A DNA stretch of 64,000 bases. It comes from Ruegeria arenilitoris (GTDB taxonomy: Bacteria > Pseudomonadota > Alphaproteobacteria > Rhodobacterales > Rhodobacteraceae). Positions 1 through 11,283 of this stretch are shown here, one piece after another. The stretch is taken from positions 186,001-250,000 of the forward strand of contig NZ_WQDA01000003.1 in NCBI RefSeq assembly GCF_013032855.1. Direction: 5' to 3'. The notes beneath the pieces were generated by a model. It saw nothing but the letters and a program-made list of their open reading frames with translations. It was not told the DNA's origin and did not search any database. Made by a program: the position numbers and the translations under genes. Numbering within the stretch: position 1 is the first letter of the stretch; each line of letters opens with the position of its first letter.

Positions 1-161
1 GGCGTTGCCTTCCGTCTGCGGTTCTGAGGGCGATTTCGTTTGCGACGGGTTTGGTCGCGCGTTGACAAGTTCTTGTCGAAAACGGATGCGGAGCCCCGAG
101 CCCGGATTGCTACTCCTGTTGGAAGTTGGTTTGATGCCAGCAAACCCGCAGGGAGATCTGA
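1..161. other. Leader region before the sox operon
   Basis: No complete gene is visible here. Frame 1 reads through to a TGA at 25-27, so the first 27 bases could be the end of an upstream gene, but eight codons cannot identify it. A TTGACA hexamer (62-67) overlaps a perfect palindrome (64-77), and a GGGAG ribosome-binding site (151-155) precedes the soxB ATG at 162. No convincing -10 box was found. Confidence 0.4.
64..77. promoter_or_regulatory. Perfect 14-bp palindrome, possible sox operator
   Basis: GACAAGTTCTTGTC is a perfect inverted repeat that overlaps a TTGACA -35-like hexamer about 85 bases before soxB. A dimeric regulator bound here could control the sarcosine oxidase operon. The palindrome is seen directly; its role is inferred, and no matching regulator is encoded beside it. 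Confidence 0.35.
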
Positions 162-1415
162 ATGCGCTTTTCCGGCTTTCGCGTCCTGAAGGAAGGACTG
201 ACGGGCAACAAGGGTTGGACGGCGCATTGGCGTGATCCCGAGCCCAAAGCCGAGTACGACATCGTCATCATCGGCGGTGGGGGGCATGGTCTCAGCACCG
301 CGTACTATCTGGCGAAAGAACACGGCCTGACAAATGTCGCCGTGCTGGAAAAGGGTTATATCGGCGGCGGCAATGTGGGGCGCAACACGACGATCGTGCG
401 CGCCAACTATTTTCTGCAAGGAAATTCCGAGTTCTATTCACATTCCCTCAAGCTGTGGGAGGGGTTGGAAGAGGACCTGAACTACAACGTGATGCATTCG
501 CAGCGGGGCATCATCAACCTGTTCCATTCGGACGGGCAGCGGGACGCGGCCGCGCGGCGGGGCAACATGATGATCAGCCAGGGCGACGATGCCATCCTGC
601 TGGACCGCGATGCACTGCGCGAGATGCTGCCCTATCTGAACTATGACGATCTGCGCTTTCCCATCTATGGCGGTCTGTATCATCCGCGCGGCGGCACGGC
701 CCGGCATGATGCCGTGGCCTGGGGCTATGCCCGCGGGGCGGATCAGCGCGGGGTGGATCTGATCCAGAATTGCGAGGTCACCGGCATCGACATCGAAAAC
801 GGCGCCGTGCGCGGGGTGCAGACGACGCGCGGGGCGATCCGAGCCAGGAAGGTAGGGATTGTGGTTGCGGGCCGGTCCAGTCAGGTCGCGGCGATGGCCG
901 GAATGCGTTTGCCGATCGAAAGCCACGTGCTGCAGGCCTTCGTGACCGAAGGGCTGAAGCCCTGTATCGACCATGTCGTGACCTTCGGCATGGGGCATTT
1001 CTACATCAGCCAATCCGACAAGGGCGGGCTGGTGTTCGGCGGCGACCTGGATTTCTATGCCTCCTACGCGGCGCGGGGCAATCTGCCGACGGTCGAAAGC
1101 GTGATGGAAGCCGGCGTGGCCCTGATGCCGATGATCGGCAAAGCCCGGGTACTGCGGTCCTGGGGCGGGATCATGGACATGTCGCCGGACGGGTCGCCGA
1201 TCATCGACCGCACCCCTATCGACGGGCTGTATCTGAACTGCGGCTGGAACTACGGCGGGTTCAAGGCGGTTCCGGGCTCGGGCAACGTGTTTGCCCACCT
1301 GATGGCCACCGACCGGTACCACGAGAACGCGACAGGGTTCCGGCTGGATCGTTTCCGCACCGGGCGCGGGATCATCGATGAAGAGGGCAAGGGCTCTCAG
1401 CACAATCTGCATTAG
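162..1415 (+). CDS. soxB: Sarcosine oxidase beta subunit
   Basis: This is the beta subunit (417 aa) of heterotetrameric sarcosine oxidase, which oxidatively demethylates sarcosine to glycine and passes the one-carbon unit to tetrahydrofolate in the cytoplasm. The N-terminus has a dinucleotide-binding motif, VIIGGGGHGLSTAYYLA (about residues 35-51), for FAD. The segment PRGGTARHDAV holds His182, the likely equivalent of the histidine that binds FMN covalently in this family; that assignment is by analogy only. The C-terminal GWNYGGFKAVPGSG segment is typical of DAO-fold oxidases. The ATG at 162 follows GGGAG. The gene leads soxBDAG, with soxD 51 bases downstream. Confidence 0.95.
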   Translation: MRFSGFRVLKEGLTGNKGWTAHWRDPEPKAEYDIVIIGGGGHGLSTAYYLAKEHGLTNVAVLEKGYIGGGNVGRNTTIVRANYFLQGNSEFYSHSLKLWEGLEEDLNYNVMHSQRGIINLFHSDGQRDAAARRGNMMISQGDDAILLDRDALREMLPYLNYDDLRFPIYGGLYHPRGGTARHDAVAWGYARGADQRGVDLIQNCEVTGIDIENGAVRGVQTTRGAIRARKVGIVVAGRSSQVAAMAGMRLPIESHVLQAFVTEGLKPCIDHVVTFGMGHFYISQSDKGGLVFGGDLDFYASYAARGNLPTVESVMEAGVALMPMIGKARVLRSWGGIMDMSPDGSPIIDRTPIDGLYLNCGWNYGGFKAVPGSGNVFAHLMATDRYHENATGFRLDRFRTGRGIIDEEGKGSQHNLH

Positions 1416-1466
1416 GGGTGCCGGGATGTTTCGTTCGAATGTTCGTGAAAGCCAGGAGGCGCGGCA

Positions 1467-1730
1467 ATGAGGATCACCTGCCCGTATTGCGGTGAGCGCG
1501 ACCGCCGCGAGTTCTACTATCGCGGGGCCGCCGTCGATCTGGACCGGCCCGCTCCGGATGCCGGGCCTGACGCTTGGGACGATTTCGTCTATCTGCGCGA
1601 CAACCCCGCGGGCGAGACGCGGGATCTGTGGTATCACGAAGGCGGCTGCGGCGCATGGATCGTCGTGACACGCAACACGCTGACCCACGAAGTATCGGCG
1701 ACAGAGCCTGCGTCCGGGGGCAAACGATGA
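1467..1730 (+). CDS. soxD: Sarcosine oxidase delta subunit
   Basis: This is the small zinc-binding delta subunit (87 aa) of heterotetrameric sarcosine oxidase. Cys5 and Cys8 (CPYCGERD), with the later HEGGCGAW segment supplying His and Cys, form the expected zinc site. Length and motif match the family. It lies between soxB and soxA, and its TGA overlaps the soxA ATG (ATGA), which implies translational coupling. The subunit has a structural role in the complex and no known catalytic activity of its own. Confidence 0.94.
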   Translation: MRITCPYCGERDRREFYYRGAAVDLDRPAPDAGPDAWDDFVYLRDNPAGETRDLWYHEGGCGAWIVVTRNTLTHEVSATEPASGGKR

Positions 1731-4660
1731 GGGTCGCGGACAGGGGGCTGATCGACCGCGGCACTCCGGTCGAATTTTCCTTTGACGGCATCCGGTATTC
1801 GGGCTTTCAGGGCGACACACTGGCCTCGGCGCTGCTGGCCAATGGCGTGCGCCTGATGGGGCGGTCGTTCAAGTATCATCGTCCGCGCGGCGTCCTGACC
1901 GCCGGCAGTGAAGAGCCGAATGCGCTGGTCACCATCGGCCGAGGCGCCGCGCAGGACCCGAATGTGCGGGCCACGATGCAAGAGATCTATCCGGGCCTGG
2001 AGGCGCGCAGCCAGAACCGCTGGCCCAGCCTGAATTTCGACGTGATGGCGGTGAACGATCTGGCCGCGCCCTTCCTGGGGGCGGGCTTCTACTACAAGAC
2101 CTTCATGTGGCCTCGCAGCTTCTGGGAGAATCTGTACGAGCCGATGATCCGCCGCGCCGCGGGGTTGGGCGCGCTGTCCGGGCAGGCCAACGCCGACACA
2201 TATGAAAGCGCCTATGCCTTTTGCGACCTACTGGTGATCGGGGCTGGCCCGGCGGGCTTGATGGCCGCCCTGACGGCCGGCCGGGCCGGGGCGGATGTCA
2301 TTCTGGCTGATGAAAGCAACCAGATGGGCGGGCGGCTGCTGGCCGAAACGCTCGAGGTGGATGGCAAGCCGGGTCACGTCTGGGTAGACGAGGTTCTGGC
2401 CGAGCTGCGTGCGATGGAGAATGTGCGGTTGATGACCCGCACGGCCGTGGCGGGTGCCTACGACCAGGGCACCTTTGCTGCGCTCGAACGGGTCATGCAC
2501 CATACGGGCGACCGTCCCGCCGGTGCGCCGCTGGAAACCTATTGGCGGATCGCCGCCCGCCGCTCGGTTCTGGCGGCCGGGGCGCTGGAACGCCCGGTGG
2601 CGTTTCGAAATAATGACCGGCCCGGCATCATGACCGCCGGGGCCGTGCGGGCCTATCTGAACCGCTGGGGCGTCGCCGCTGGCCGGAGTGTCACGATTTT
2701 CGGCAACACCGATGACATCCACCGGACGGCCCGCGACCTGCTGGCCGCCGGGGTCCACGTTGCCGCCGTGATCGACAGCCGCCATGACGGGCCGGTGTCG
2801 ACCGACTATCCGGTGCTGCGCGGGGCGCAGGTCTGCGGTACTTCGGGGCGCAAGGGGCTGGAGTCGATAACCGTGCGCCGCGCCAGCGGAGAAGAGCGCA
2901 TTCAGACCGATTGCCTCGCGATGACCGGCGGATGGAACCCCTCGGTCCACCTGACCTGCCACATGAACGGGCGACCGACCTGGCGGCGTGACATTGCCGC
3001 CTTCGTGCCCACGCCGGGCGCCGTGCCCGGGATGCGCACGGCCGGGGCCTGCAACGGCGCGTTCTCGACCGCCGCCTGTCTGCGCGAGGGCATTTCGGCT
3101 GCGACCGAGGCGCTGGGTGATCTGGGCCTCAAGGCATCCAAGCCCGCGCCGCCGCAGGCCGAGGATCAGCCTTGTGAAATCGCGCAGCTGTGGGGGGTGC
3201 CGGGCAAAGGCCGCGCGTGGCTGGATTTCCAGAACGACGTGACCGTCAAGGATGTCAAACAGGCCGCGACCGAAAACTTCCGCTCGGTCGAGCACATGAA
3301 GCGTTATACCACGCAAGGCATGGCCACCGATCAGGGCAAGAACTCGAATGTCGCGGCGCTGGCCATCCTTGCGGATGCCACCGGGCGGGCGATCCCCGAG
3401 ACCGGAACCACCACCTTTCGCCCGCCTTACTCGCCGATTGCCATTGCCGCGCTGGGCGCGGGGGCCGAGGGGGCGGGGTTCAAGCCGCAGCGCTTAACCA
3501 CCTCGCACAAGGCGTCGGTGGCGCGCGGGGCGCCGATGGTCGAGGCGGGGCTGTGGTATCGGCCCAGCTATTTCCCGCAGCCGGGCGAGACCACATGGCG
3601 CCAATCCTGCGACCGCGAGGTTCAGATGGTGCGCACGGCGGTCGGCGTGTGCGATGTCTCGACCCTGGGCAAGATCGACATTCAGGGGCGCGACGCCGCG
3701 CAGTTTCTGGATTTCGTCTATACCAACACGTTTTCGACACTGAAGGTCGGGCGCGTGCGCTATGGGCTGATGCTGCGCGAGGACGGGTTCGTCATGGATG
3801 ACGGCACCACCGCGCGATTGGGTGACAGTCATTTCCTGATGACCACCACGACCGCCGCCGCCGGTGACGTGATGAAGCATCTTGAATTCGTGCGTCAGGG
3901 TCTGCGGCCCGATTGGGACGTGTCGCTGGTTTCAGTGACGGAACAATGGGCGCAATTCGCCGTGGCCGGCCCCAAATCGCGCGAGGTGCTGAACGGCCTG
4001 CTGGACACCCCGCTGGATGATGCTGCGTGGCCGTTCATGGCCTGCGGGCCGGTTTCGGTTCTGGGGGTGCCGGGGCGTCTGTTCCGGATCTCGTTCTCGG
4101 GCGAACACGCCTACGAGATTGCGTTGCCTGCGCGGTATGGGGCCAGCCTGTTCGACATCCTGACCCGACAGGCCGAGGCGCTGGGCGGTGGCCTCTATGG
4201 GATGGAGGCGCTGAACGTCCTGCGGATCGAGAAGGGGTTCATCACCCATGCAGAAATCCACGGGCGGACGACGGCCTTTGACATCGGGATGGGCCGGATG
4301 GTGTCGCAGAAAAAGGACTGTATCGGCAAGACCATGTCCGAACGCCCGGGGCTTGAGGAGCCGGGGCGCGAGCGGTTGGTCGGCCTCAAACCCATCGGGG
4401 AAAGCCGCCAGTTGCTGGCCGGCGCCCATCTGTACAACGAAGAGGACGCGCCGGTGCGCACCAACGATCAGGGCTATGTGACCTCGGTCTGCTACTCGCC
4501 GACGCTGGGCAGCATGCTGGGGCTGGCGTTTCTGGCCGATGGCCCCGACCGTCATGGCGAGATCGTCAAAATGGTCGATCATCTGCGCGGCGTGACCACG
4601 CTGTGCGAGGTGACTGACCCGGTGTTTTTTGACCCAGAGGGAGAGCGTGTACGTGGATAA
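1727..4660 (+). CDS. soxA: Sarcosine oxidase alpha subunit
   Basis: This is the large alpha subunit (977 aa) of heterotetrameric sarcosine oxidase. The first 100 residues resemble a 2Fe-2S-like N-terminal domain (GIRYSGFQGDTLASALLANG). A nucleotide-binding motif LLVIGAGPAGLMAALTAG lies near residues 168-185. The C-terminal third (about 590-970) is an aminomethyltransferase/GcvT-like folate domain, where the methylene group is transferred to tetrahydrofolate. I chose the ATG at 1727 because it overlaps the soxD stop and starts the conserved family N-terminus; the open frame extends further upstream, but only through soxD. It overlaps soxG by about 14 bases. Confidence 0.95.
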   Translation: MRVADRGLIDRGTPVEFSFDGIRYSGFQGDTLASALLANGVRLMGRSFKYHRPRGVLTAGSEEPNALVTIGRGAAQDPNVRATMQEIYPGLEARSQNRWPSLNFDVMAVNDLAAPFLGAGFYYKTFMWPRSFWENLYEPMIRRAAGLGALSGQANADTYESAYAFCDLLVIGAGPAGLMAALTAGRAGADVILADESNQMGGRLLAETLEVDGKPGHVWVDEVLAELRAMENVRLMTRTAVAGAYDQGTFAALERVMHHTGDRPAGAPLETYWRIAARRSVLAAGALERPVAFRNNDRPGIMTAGAVRAYLNRWGVAAGRSVTIFGNTDDIHRTARDLLAAGVHVAAVIDSRHDGPVSTDYPVLRGAQVCGTSGRKGLESITVRRASGEERIQTDCLAMTGGWNPSVHLTCHMNGRPTWRRDIAAFVPTPGAVPGMRTAGACNGAFSTAACLREGISAATEALGDLGLKASKPAPPQAEDQPCEIAQLWGVPGKGRAWLDFQNDVTVKDVKQAATENFRSVEHMKRYTTQGMATDQGKNSNVAALAILADATGRAIPETGTTTFRPPYSPIAIAALGAGAEGAGFKPQRLTTSHKASVARGAPMVEAGLWYRPSYFPQPGETTWRQSCDREVQMVRTAVGVCDVSTLGKIDIQGRDAAQFLDFVYTNTFSTLKVGRVRYGLMLREDGFVMDDGTTARLGDSHFLMTTTTAAAGDVMKHLEFVRQGLRPDWDVSLVSVTEQWAQFAVAGPKSREVLNGLLDTPLDDAAWPFMACGPVSVLGVPGRLFRISFSGEHAYEIALPARYGASLFDILTRQAEALGGGLYGMEALNVLRIEKGFITHAEIHGRTTAFDIGMGRMVSQKKDCIGKTMSERPGLEEPGRERLVGLKPIGESRQLLAGAHLYNEEDAPVRTNDQGYVTSVCYSPTLGSMLGLAFLADGPDRHGEIVKMVDHLRGVTTLCEVTDPVFFDPEGERVRG

Positions 4661-5198
4661 GCTGATTGCCCAGACCCTGTGCGACGGGCTGCTGCCGCTG
4701 ACCATCGGAACGGTCTCGGTCACCGAGGTCGACCCGGGCGCGATACATGCGGTTTCGGCCTTTCAAGGGCAGGCCAAATCGCTGTCCGAGGCGATGAAGG
4801 CGGCGCATGGCATGGCGCTGCCGGCCCCGAACCGGGCCACCGGGAAGTCGGGCGCGCGGGCGGTCTGGTTCGGCCCGGGTCAGGTCATGCTGATCGGCTC
4901 CACGCCGGACCCGTTGCTGTCCGCCCACGCCGCGGTCGTCGACCAGTCCGATGCCTGGGCCGTGGTGCGGCTTGAGGGCGACGGGGCCGAGGATGTTCTG
5001 GCCCGTCTGGTGCCCGTCGATCTGCGCCCGCAACAATTCAAGCGCGGACATACGGCGCGCACGCTGCTGTTTCACATGACGGCGTCAATCACTCGGGTTG
5101 GCGAGAAAGCCTTTCAGATCATGGTGTTCCGGTCGATGGCCACATCGTTGGTGCATGATCTGCAGAGGGCAATGGAAGGTGTGGCAGCACGCGGTTAG
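4647..5198 (+). CDS. soxG: Sarcosine oxidase gamma subunit
   Basis: This is the gamma subunit (183 aa from the chosen start) of heterotetrameric sarcosine oxidase and the last gene of soxBDAG. It contains the GcvT-like region AVWFGPGQVMLIG. There is no ATG near the start. The best candidates are GTG at 4647, preceded by AGGGAGA, or GTG at 4653; a TTG at 4629 is also open. Either GTG overlaps the end of soxA, consistent with translational coupling. No rho-independent terminator was seen after the stop. Confidence 0.9.
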   Translation: MYVDKLIAQTLCDGLLPLTIGTVSVTEVDPGAIHAVSAFQGQAKSLSEAMKAAHGMALPAPNRATGKSGARAVWFGPGQVMLIGSTPDPLLSAHAAVVDQSDAWAVVRLEGDGAEDVLARLVPVDLRPQQFKRGHTARTLLFHMTASITRVGEKAFQIMVFRSMATSLVHDLQRAMEGVAARG

Positions 5199-5231
5199 AC
5201 TGTTGCAAAGAACTGATTCCAAGGGGACCTT

Positions 5232-5528
5232 ATGCTGCGCATCGCACTTGCCGCCACTCTGCTTGCCACACCGCTGGCTGCCGCTGAAACCAAGGAGCAA
5301 AGCTGCCGCTATCAAGCAGACGTTGTGGCGGCGGTACAAAAAGCCCGTCTTGATCGTGTGAAAGAACGGGACGTTCCGGAAGCGGTGGCCGAGGCCGGCC
5401 CGACCTGGCCCGAGAACTACAACGCTGCGATCCCGTTGATCACACCGTGGGTCTATGAGCAGAAGATGCGCGACATCCGCAAAAAAGACCTTGGCGCCGC
5501 CTGGATGGAGCTGTGCCTGCAGCAGTAA
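5232..5528 (+). CDS. Small secreted protein of unknown function
   Basis: This 98-aa protein starts with a short cleavable signal peptide (MLRIALAATLLATPLAAA), so the mature part of about 80 residues should be periplasmic. The mature protein is charged, holds two cysteines (in SCRY and ELCLQQ) that could form a disulfide, and matches no family I recognise. AAGGGGA before the ATG is a good ribosome-binding site. It lies between soxG and dnaG on the same strand, but nothing ties it to either function. Confidence 0.75.
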   Translation: MLRIALAATLLATPLAAAETKEQSCRYQADVVAAVQKARLDRVKERDVPEAVAEAGPTWPENYNAAIPLITPWVYEQKMRDIRKKDLGAAWMELCLQQ

Positions 5529-5608
5529 TCCACAGGGCCGCGAATTGGCTGTGGACAAAGGCCTGCCGCGCCCTTGGCGGGCGGCCCGGTTTCTGCCATG
5601 TATGACAC

Positions 5609-7561
5609 ATGTCTTTGCCCCCTGGATTTCTGGATGAGCTGCGCACCCGTCTGAGCCTGTCTCAGGTCGTCGGACGCAAGGTCATGTGGGACAACCGCAA
5701 GTCCAATCCGGGCAAGGGCGACATGTGGGCGCCATGCCCGTTCCATCACGAAAAAACCGCCTCGTTCCATGTGGATGACCAAAAGGGGTTCTATTACTGC
5801 TTCGGGTGTCACGCCAAGGGCGACGCGATCAGCTTTGTGAAGGAAACCGAGAACGTCTCGTTCATCGAGGCGGTCGAGATCCTGGCGCGCGAGGCCGGAT
5901 TGCCGATGCCCGCTCGCGACCCCAAGGCGCAGGAAAAGCAGGACCATCGGGCGCAATTGGCCGATGTTATGGAGCAGGCGGTACAGTTCTTTCGCCTGCA
6001 ACTCAAGACCGGGGCAGGGGCCGAGGCGCGCGCCTATATGGACCGCCGCGGTCTGGACGCTCAGGCGTTGGATCGCTGGGAAATCGGGTTTGCGCCCGAT
6101 GGCTGGCAGGCGTTGTGGGACCATCTGCGCGGCAAGAACGTGGCCGAGGACCTGATCCTGGGCGCCGGTCTGGCCAAGCCGTCGAACAAGGGCAAAAAGC
6201 CCTATGACACCTTCCGCAACCGCATCATGTTCCCGATCCGCGATCCACGCGGCCGGTGCATCGCGTTCGGCGGGCGGGCGATGGACCCCAATGACAACGC
6301 CAAGTATCTGAACTCGCCCGAAACCGCGCTGTTCGACAAGGGGCGAAGCCTCTACAACCACGGACCGGCCCGTCAGGCGGCAGGCAAGGGGCAACCGCTG
6401 GTCGTGGCCGAGGGCTATATGGATGTGATTGCCCTGTCCGAGGCAGGTTTCGGCGCCGCCGTCGCACCGCTGGGCACCGCGATCACCGAACATCAGTTGC
6501 ACATGCTGTGGCGCATCGCCGATGAGCCGATCATCGCGCTGGATGGCGACACGGCCGGTCTGCGTGCGGCGATGCGGGCCATCGACCTGGCGTTGCCGTT
6601 GCTGGTGGCCGGCAAGTCTCTGCGGTTTGCCCTGATGCCCGAGGGCAAGGACCCCGACGATCTGCTGCGCGCCGAAGGCCCGGCGGCGGTTCAGGCGGTG
6701 CTGGACGCGGCCATTCCGATGGTCAGGCTTCTGTGGCGGCGCGAGACCGAGGACAAGGTGTTCGACAGCCCCGAGCGCAAGGCGGCCCTCGACAAGGCGC
6801 TGCGCGAAAAGATCCAGTTGATCCGTGATCCTTCGATCCGGTCGCACTACGGGCAGGAAATCAAGGACCTCCGCTGGCAGCTTTTCCGCCCGCAGCGGCA
6901 AGGGGCAGTGGCTCGAAACTGGCAGCCGAAAGGCAAATGGCAACCGCCAAAACCGTCGGCAACTCCGGATGCGCGGGCCTCGTTCCTTGCGTCCTCGGAG
7001 AATGCGGATATCCAACTGCGTGAAGCGGCAATCCTGGCGATTGCAATCCTGAACCCTGAGGTGGTCGTGCAATTCGAGCACCAACTGGAAGAGATGGAAT
7101 GCCTGAACCCCGATCACGCGGCCCTGCGCGATGCGATCCTGCGGCACGCGATCGACGATCCCGACAACCTCAAAGAGCACATTGTTCAGTCTTTGGGGCC
7201 GGCCCCTCTTGAAAACCTGCTGGCCCTTCGCCATGTCGCTGTAATCCCCTGTGTGCACAAACCGGGCGACGTCGAAAAGGCACAGATGACTCTGGCCGAG
7301 GAACTCGCAAAAATCAAAGCGCTCCGGGGGCTGGATGCCGAGATTGCTGAAGCCGAAGAGGAATTGTCCGAACTGGCGGACGAAGCGTTGACGTTCCGGT
7401 TGGCCCAGGCCGCCGAAGAGCGCAACCGCGCAAGCCGCAGCCAGAACGAGGACAGGGCCATTTTCGACATTGCGGACAACGGGGCGCGAATCAATCGTGA
7501 CGAGAAAGACGCGTTTCAGGCGATCATGTCCGGTATCAAGTTCGAGCGGAAACGCCGCTGA
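5609..7561 (+). CDS. dnaG: DNA primase
   Basis: DnaG (650 aa) makes the RNA primers for lagging-strand synthesis and works with the DnaB helicase. The N-terminal CHC2 zinc finger is clear: Cys43, His46, Cys64 and Cys67 in CPFHHEKTASF and YYCFGCHAKGD. The Toprim catalytic centre follows, with the Glu motif VVAEGYMDVIALSEAG and the metal-binding ALDGDTAG. The C-terminal third is lower-complexity and probably contains the DnaB-interacting region. rpoD follows 114 bases downstream, the widespread dnaG-rpoD arrangement. The minus-strand open frame over the same stretch is a shadow. Confidence 0.96.
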   Translation: MSLPPGFLDELRTRLSLSQVVGRKVMWDNRKSNPGKGDMWAPCPFHHEKTASFHVDDQKGFYYCFGCHAKGDAISFVKETENVSFIEAVEILAREAGLPMPARDPKAQEKQDHRAQLADVMEQAVQFFRLQLKTGAGAEARAYMDRRGLDAQALDRWEIGFAPDGWQALWDHLRGKNVAEDLILGAGLAKPSNKGKKPYDTFRNRIMFPIRDPRGRCIAFGGRAMDPNDNAKYLNSPETALFDKGRSLYNHGPARQAAGKGQPLVVAEGYMDVIALSEAGFGAAVAPLGTAITEHQLHMLWRIADEPIIALDGDTAGLRAAMRAIDLALPLLVAGKSLRFALMPEGKDPDDLLRAEGPAAVQAVLDAAIPMVRLLWRRETEDKVFDSPERKAALDKALREKIQLIRDPSIRSHYGQEIKDLRWQLFRPQRQGAVARNWQPKGKWQPPKPSATPDARASFLASSENADIQLREAAILAIAILNPEVVVQFEHQLEEMECLNPDHAALRDAILRHAIDDPDNLKEHIVQSLGPAPLENLLALRHVAVIPCVHKPGDVEKAQMTLAEELAKIKALRGLDAEIAEAEEELSELADEALTFRLAQAAEERNRASRSQNEDRAIFDIADNGARINRDEKDAFQAIMSGIKFERKRR

Positions 7562-7675
7562 AGTGGTGTTTTCATAAAGCACTGGAAAAGAAAAACGGGT
7601 AAACGGGTGGCCGAATCACTTCTACGCGCTAATGATTCGGTCTCATCGAATCACCCATCCCTGCAGGAGCACTGA

Positions 7676-9664
<1,989 letters not shown>

Positions 9665-9666
9665 TC

Positions 9667-9697
9667 AAAAAGGCGCCTCGACCGAGGCGCCTTTTTT
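9667..9697 (+). terminator. Rho-independent terminator after rpoD
   Basis: The inverted repeat AGGCGCCTCG / CGAGGCGCCT (9671-9680 and 9683-9692) is followed by a T-run and begins six bases after the rpoD stop codon. The A-tract before the stem makes it possibly bidirectional, so it could also stop transcripts coming from the araC-like gene on the minus strand. Confidence 0.93.
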
Positions 9698-9851
9698 CAT
9701 TTGAGCTGTGGTTTGGTTCACGCTGACCAAACGTGAATTCAATTTGGCGGGAATTCGCAAGTGGTCAGAGCCTTCGCGGACCATATCGCTCGTGTCCACT
9801 CATGGGACAGGTCGGGGCGAGGCGGCAACGCTGATGACCCCCGGCCGCTTG

Positions 9852-10871
9852 TCAGGCAAGCATTCTGCGCCGGGACTTATCCTTGTACGCGCTGGGAGAT
9901 TGCCCGGTCCAGCGTTTGAAGGCAGTCGAAAACGCCGCCTGGTCTGCGTAGCCAAGGCTGTATGAGATCTCAGATAGGCTCATGTCGTTCTTCAGAAACG
10001 TTCTGGCGAGGTCACAGCGCAGGTCGTCGACAATTTCGCGAAAGCTGGTGCCTTCCTCGGTCAGGCGCCGACCGAATGTCCGCGGGCTCATGCCCAGATC
10101 CTTGGCGACCTGTTCGGCGCGGGCGATGGCTCCCGGAAGCGATTGGGTGATCCGCCCTTCGACCCGCGACCGCAATGTCTGTTTTTCGTCACTGTTTTCA
10201 CGCAGAAGACGGTCACCATATTCCATCAGGTGCTGTCGCAAGCTGGGGTCGTAGGTCGGGACAGGCACGTCGAGCGTTGATTGCGGCAAAATGATCTCGA
10301 GCTTTTCCGCGCCAAACACCACCGGGAATTTGCCGAGTTTGGAATAGTCTTCCTCTCGCGCGCCGACCTTGTGCTGAAACCGTAGTTCGATCGGTTGGAT
10401 CGGGATCCCCGTCAGAGCACGCAGGCGGGCAATGCAGGCAAACATGAGGAACTCGGTTCGCCGGTGGTACCGCGAAAAGCTTGGGTCCTTCCACCTGGCC
10501 CCGATGGTTGCCGAATTTCCGGACTCATGCAGCCTCACGGCGATGGCCGGATCAATCAGCCGGTGGAAGTGGTTGGCGTTCTCCAGTACCTGCCGGAGGT
10601 CCCGGGAATACTTGCTGATATAAGCGGTCAGGCTAGAAGTTGCGCTGAACTGCAAGCCCGTTCGCGCGCCGAACAGGATGTCGTTGAGTTCATCGCAAGC
10701 GTGGCGGGCAAACAAGGCCTCGCTATGGGCACTGTACAACTTTGCAGGCGGCGCGAGGTCTTGCGCACTCAGCCCGCTTTTGGCGAGGACTCGAACGACC
10801 GTATCAGTATTCCCTGCCTGATCCTGCAACGCGGACGCCAGCAGCTGAATTCTGGCGATATCGACTTGCAT
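9852..10871 (-). CDS. AraC family transcriptional regulator
   Basis: This 339-aa regulator has an N-terminal ligand-binding domain of the arabinose-binding type found in OruR/ArgR-like AraC proteins, and a C-terminal AraC DNA-binding domain with two helix-turn-helix motifs (AKDLGMSPRTFGRRLTEEG and ISYSLGYADQAAFSTAFKRW). The effector is unknown. I chose the ATG at 10871 because GGAG lies seven bases upstream and family members begin near this point; the frame stays open 33 codons further up. It is a lone gene, read towards rpoD, with about 400 non-coding bases behind it, so no target can be inferred. Confidence 0.85.
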   Translation of the reverse strand: MQVDIARIQLLASALQDQAGNTDTVVRVLAKSGLSAQDLAPPAKLYSAHSEALFARHACDELNDILFGARTGLQFSATSSLTAYISKYSRDLRQVLENANHFHRLIDPAIAVRLHESGNSATIGARWKDPSFSRYHRRTEFLMFACIARLRALTGIPIQPIELRFQHKVGAREEDYSKLGKFPVVFGAEKLEIILPQSTLDVPVPTYDPSLRQHLMEYGDRLLRENSDEKQTLRSRVEGRITQSLPGAIARAEQVAKDLGMSPRTFGRRLTEEGTSFREIVDDLRCDLARTFLKNDMSLSEISYSLGYADQAAFSTAFKRWTGQSPSAYKDKSRRRMLA

Positions 10872-11283
10872 GCCACGCTCCGGAACCCACTGAATTGGCC
10901 GGATTATGTAGCGATTTTTGTCATTTGCATAGTTTTTGTGAGGTGACAGTCCCCATACAGGGTCAGACACGGCGCACCTACATACACCGGAAATGGCTTC
11001 AGATCACAAAGACGTGGCCGGGCAAAGAAAGACTCGATGGTACGGCCGTCATAAATCAGCCGCGTGCCGGGTCAGTCCCGTGGGGATCGGGCAGAGCCGA
11101 AGGATTTGGTCACACCAACCGATCTGTGGCTCCCCGGCACACATTGAATGCATGTCCCAGTTCCCCGGACGCAAGGCACCACTCGCGTGCGCACTGTTCC
11201 TGAAATCATCGTGAACGACGCTGTTCTGGGCTTGGTGAAAAACTAGGCTATGATGCGTGTCAAAATCAGGGAAGATATTTGCA
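10872..11283. other. Non-coding gap between araC-like gene and small secreted protein
   Basis: About 410 bases hold no convincing gene on either strand. It should contain the minus-strand promoter of the AraC regulator, and a TATGAT hexamer (11249-11254) could be the -10 box for the gene starting at 11284. Short open frames here lack ribosome-binding sites and family-like sequence. Confidence 0.4.

Noticed and set aside
438..1820. Long minus-strand open frame (460 aa) across soxB and soxD
   Set aside because: It is opposite well-defined sox genes, has no recognisable motif and looks like high-GC shadow coding.
5453..7582. 709-aa minus-strand open frame over dnaG
   Set aside because: Shadow of dnaG, which has intact zinc-finger and Toprim motifs.
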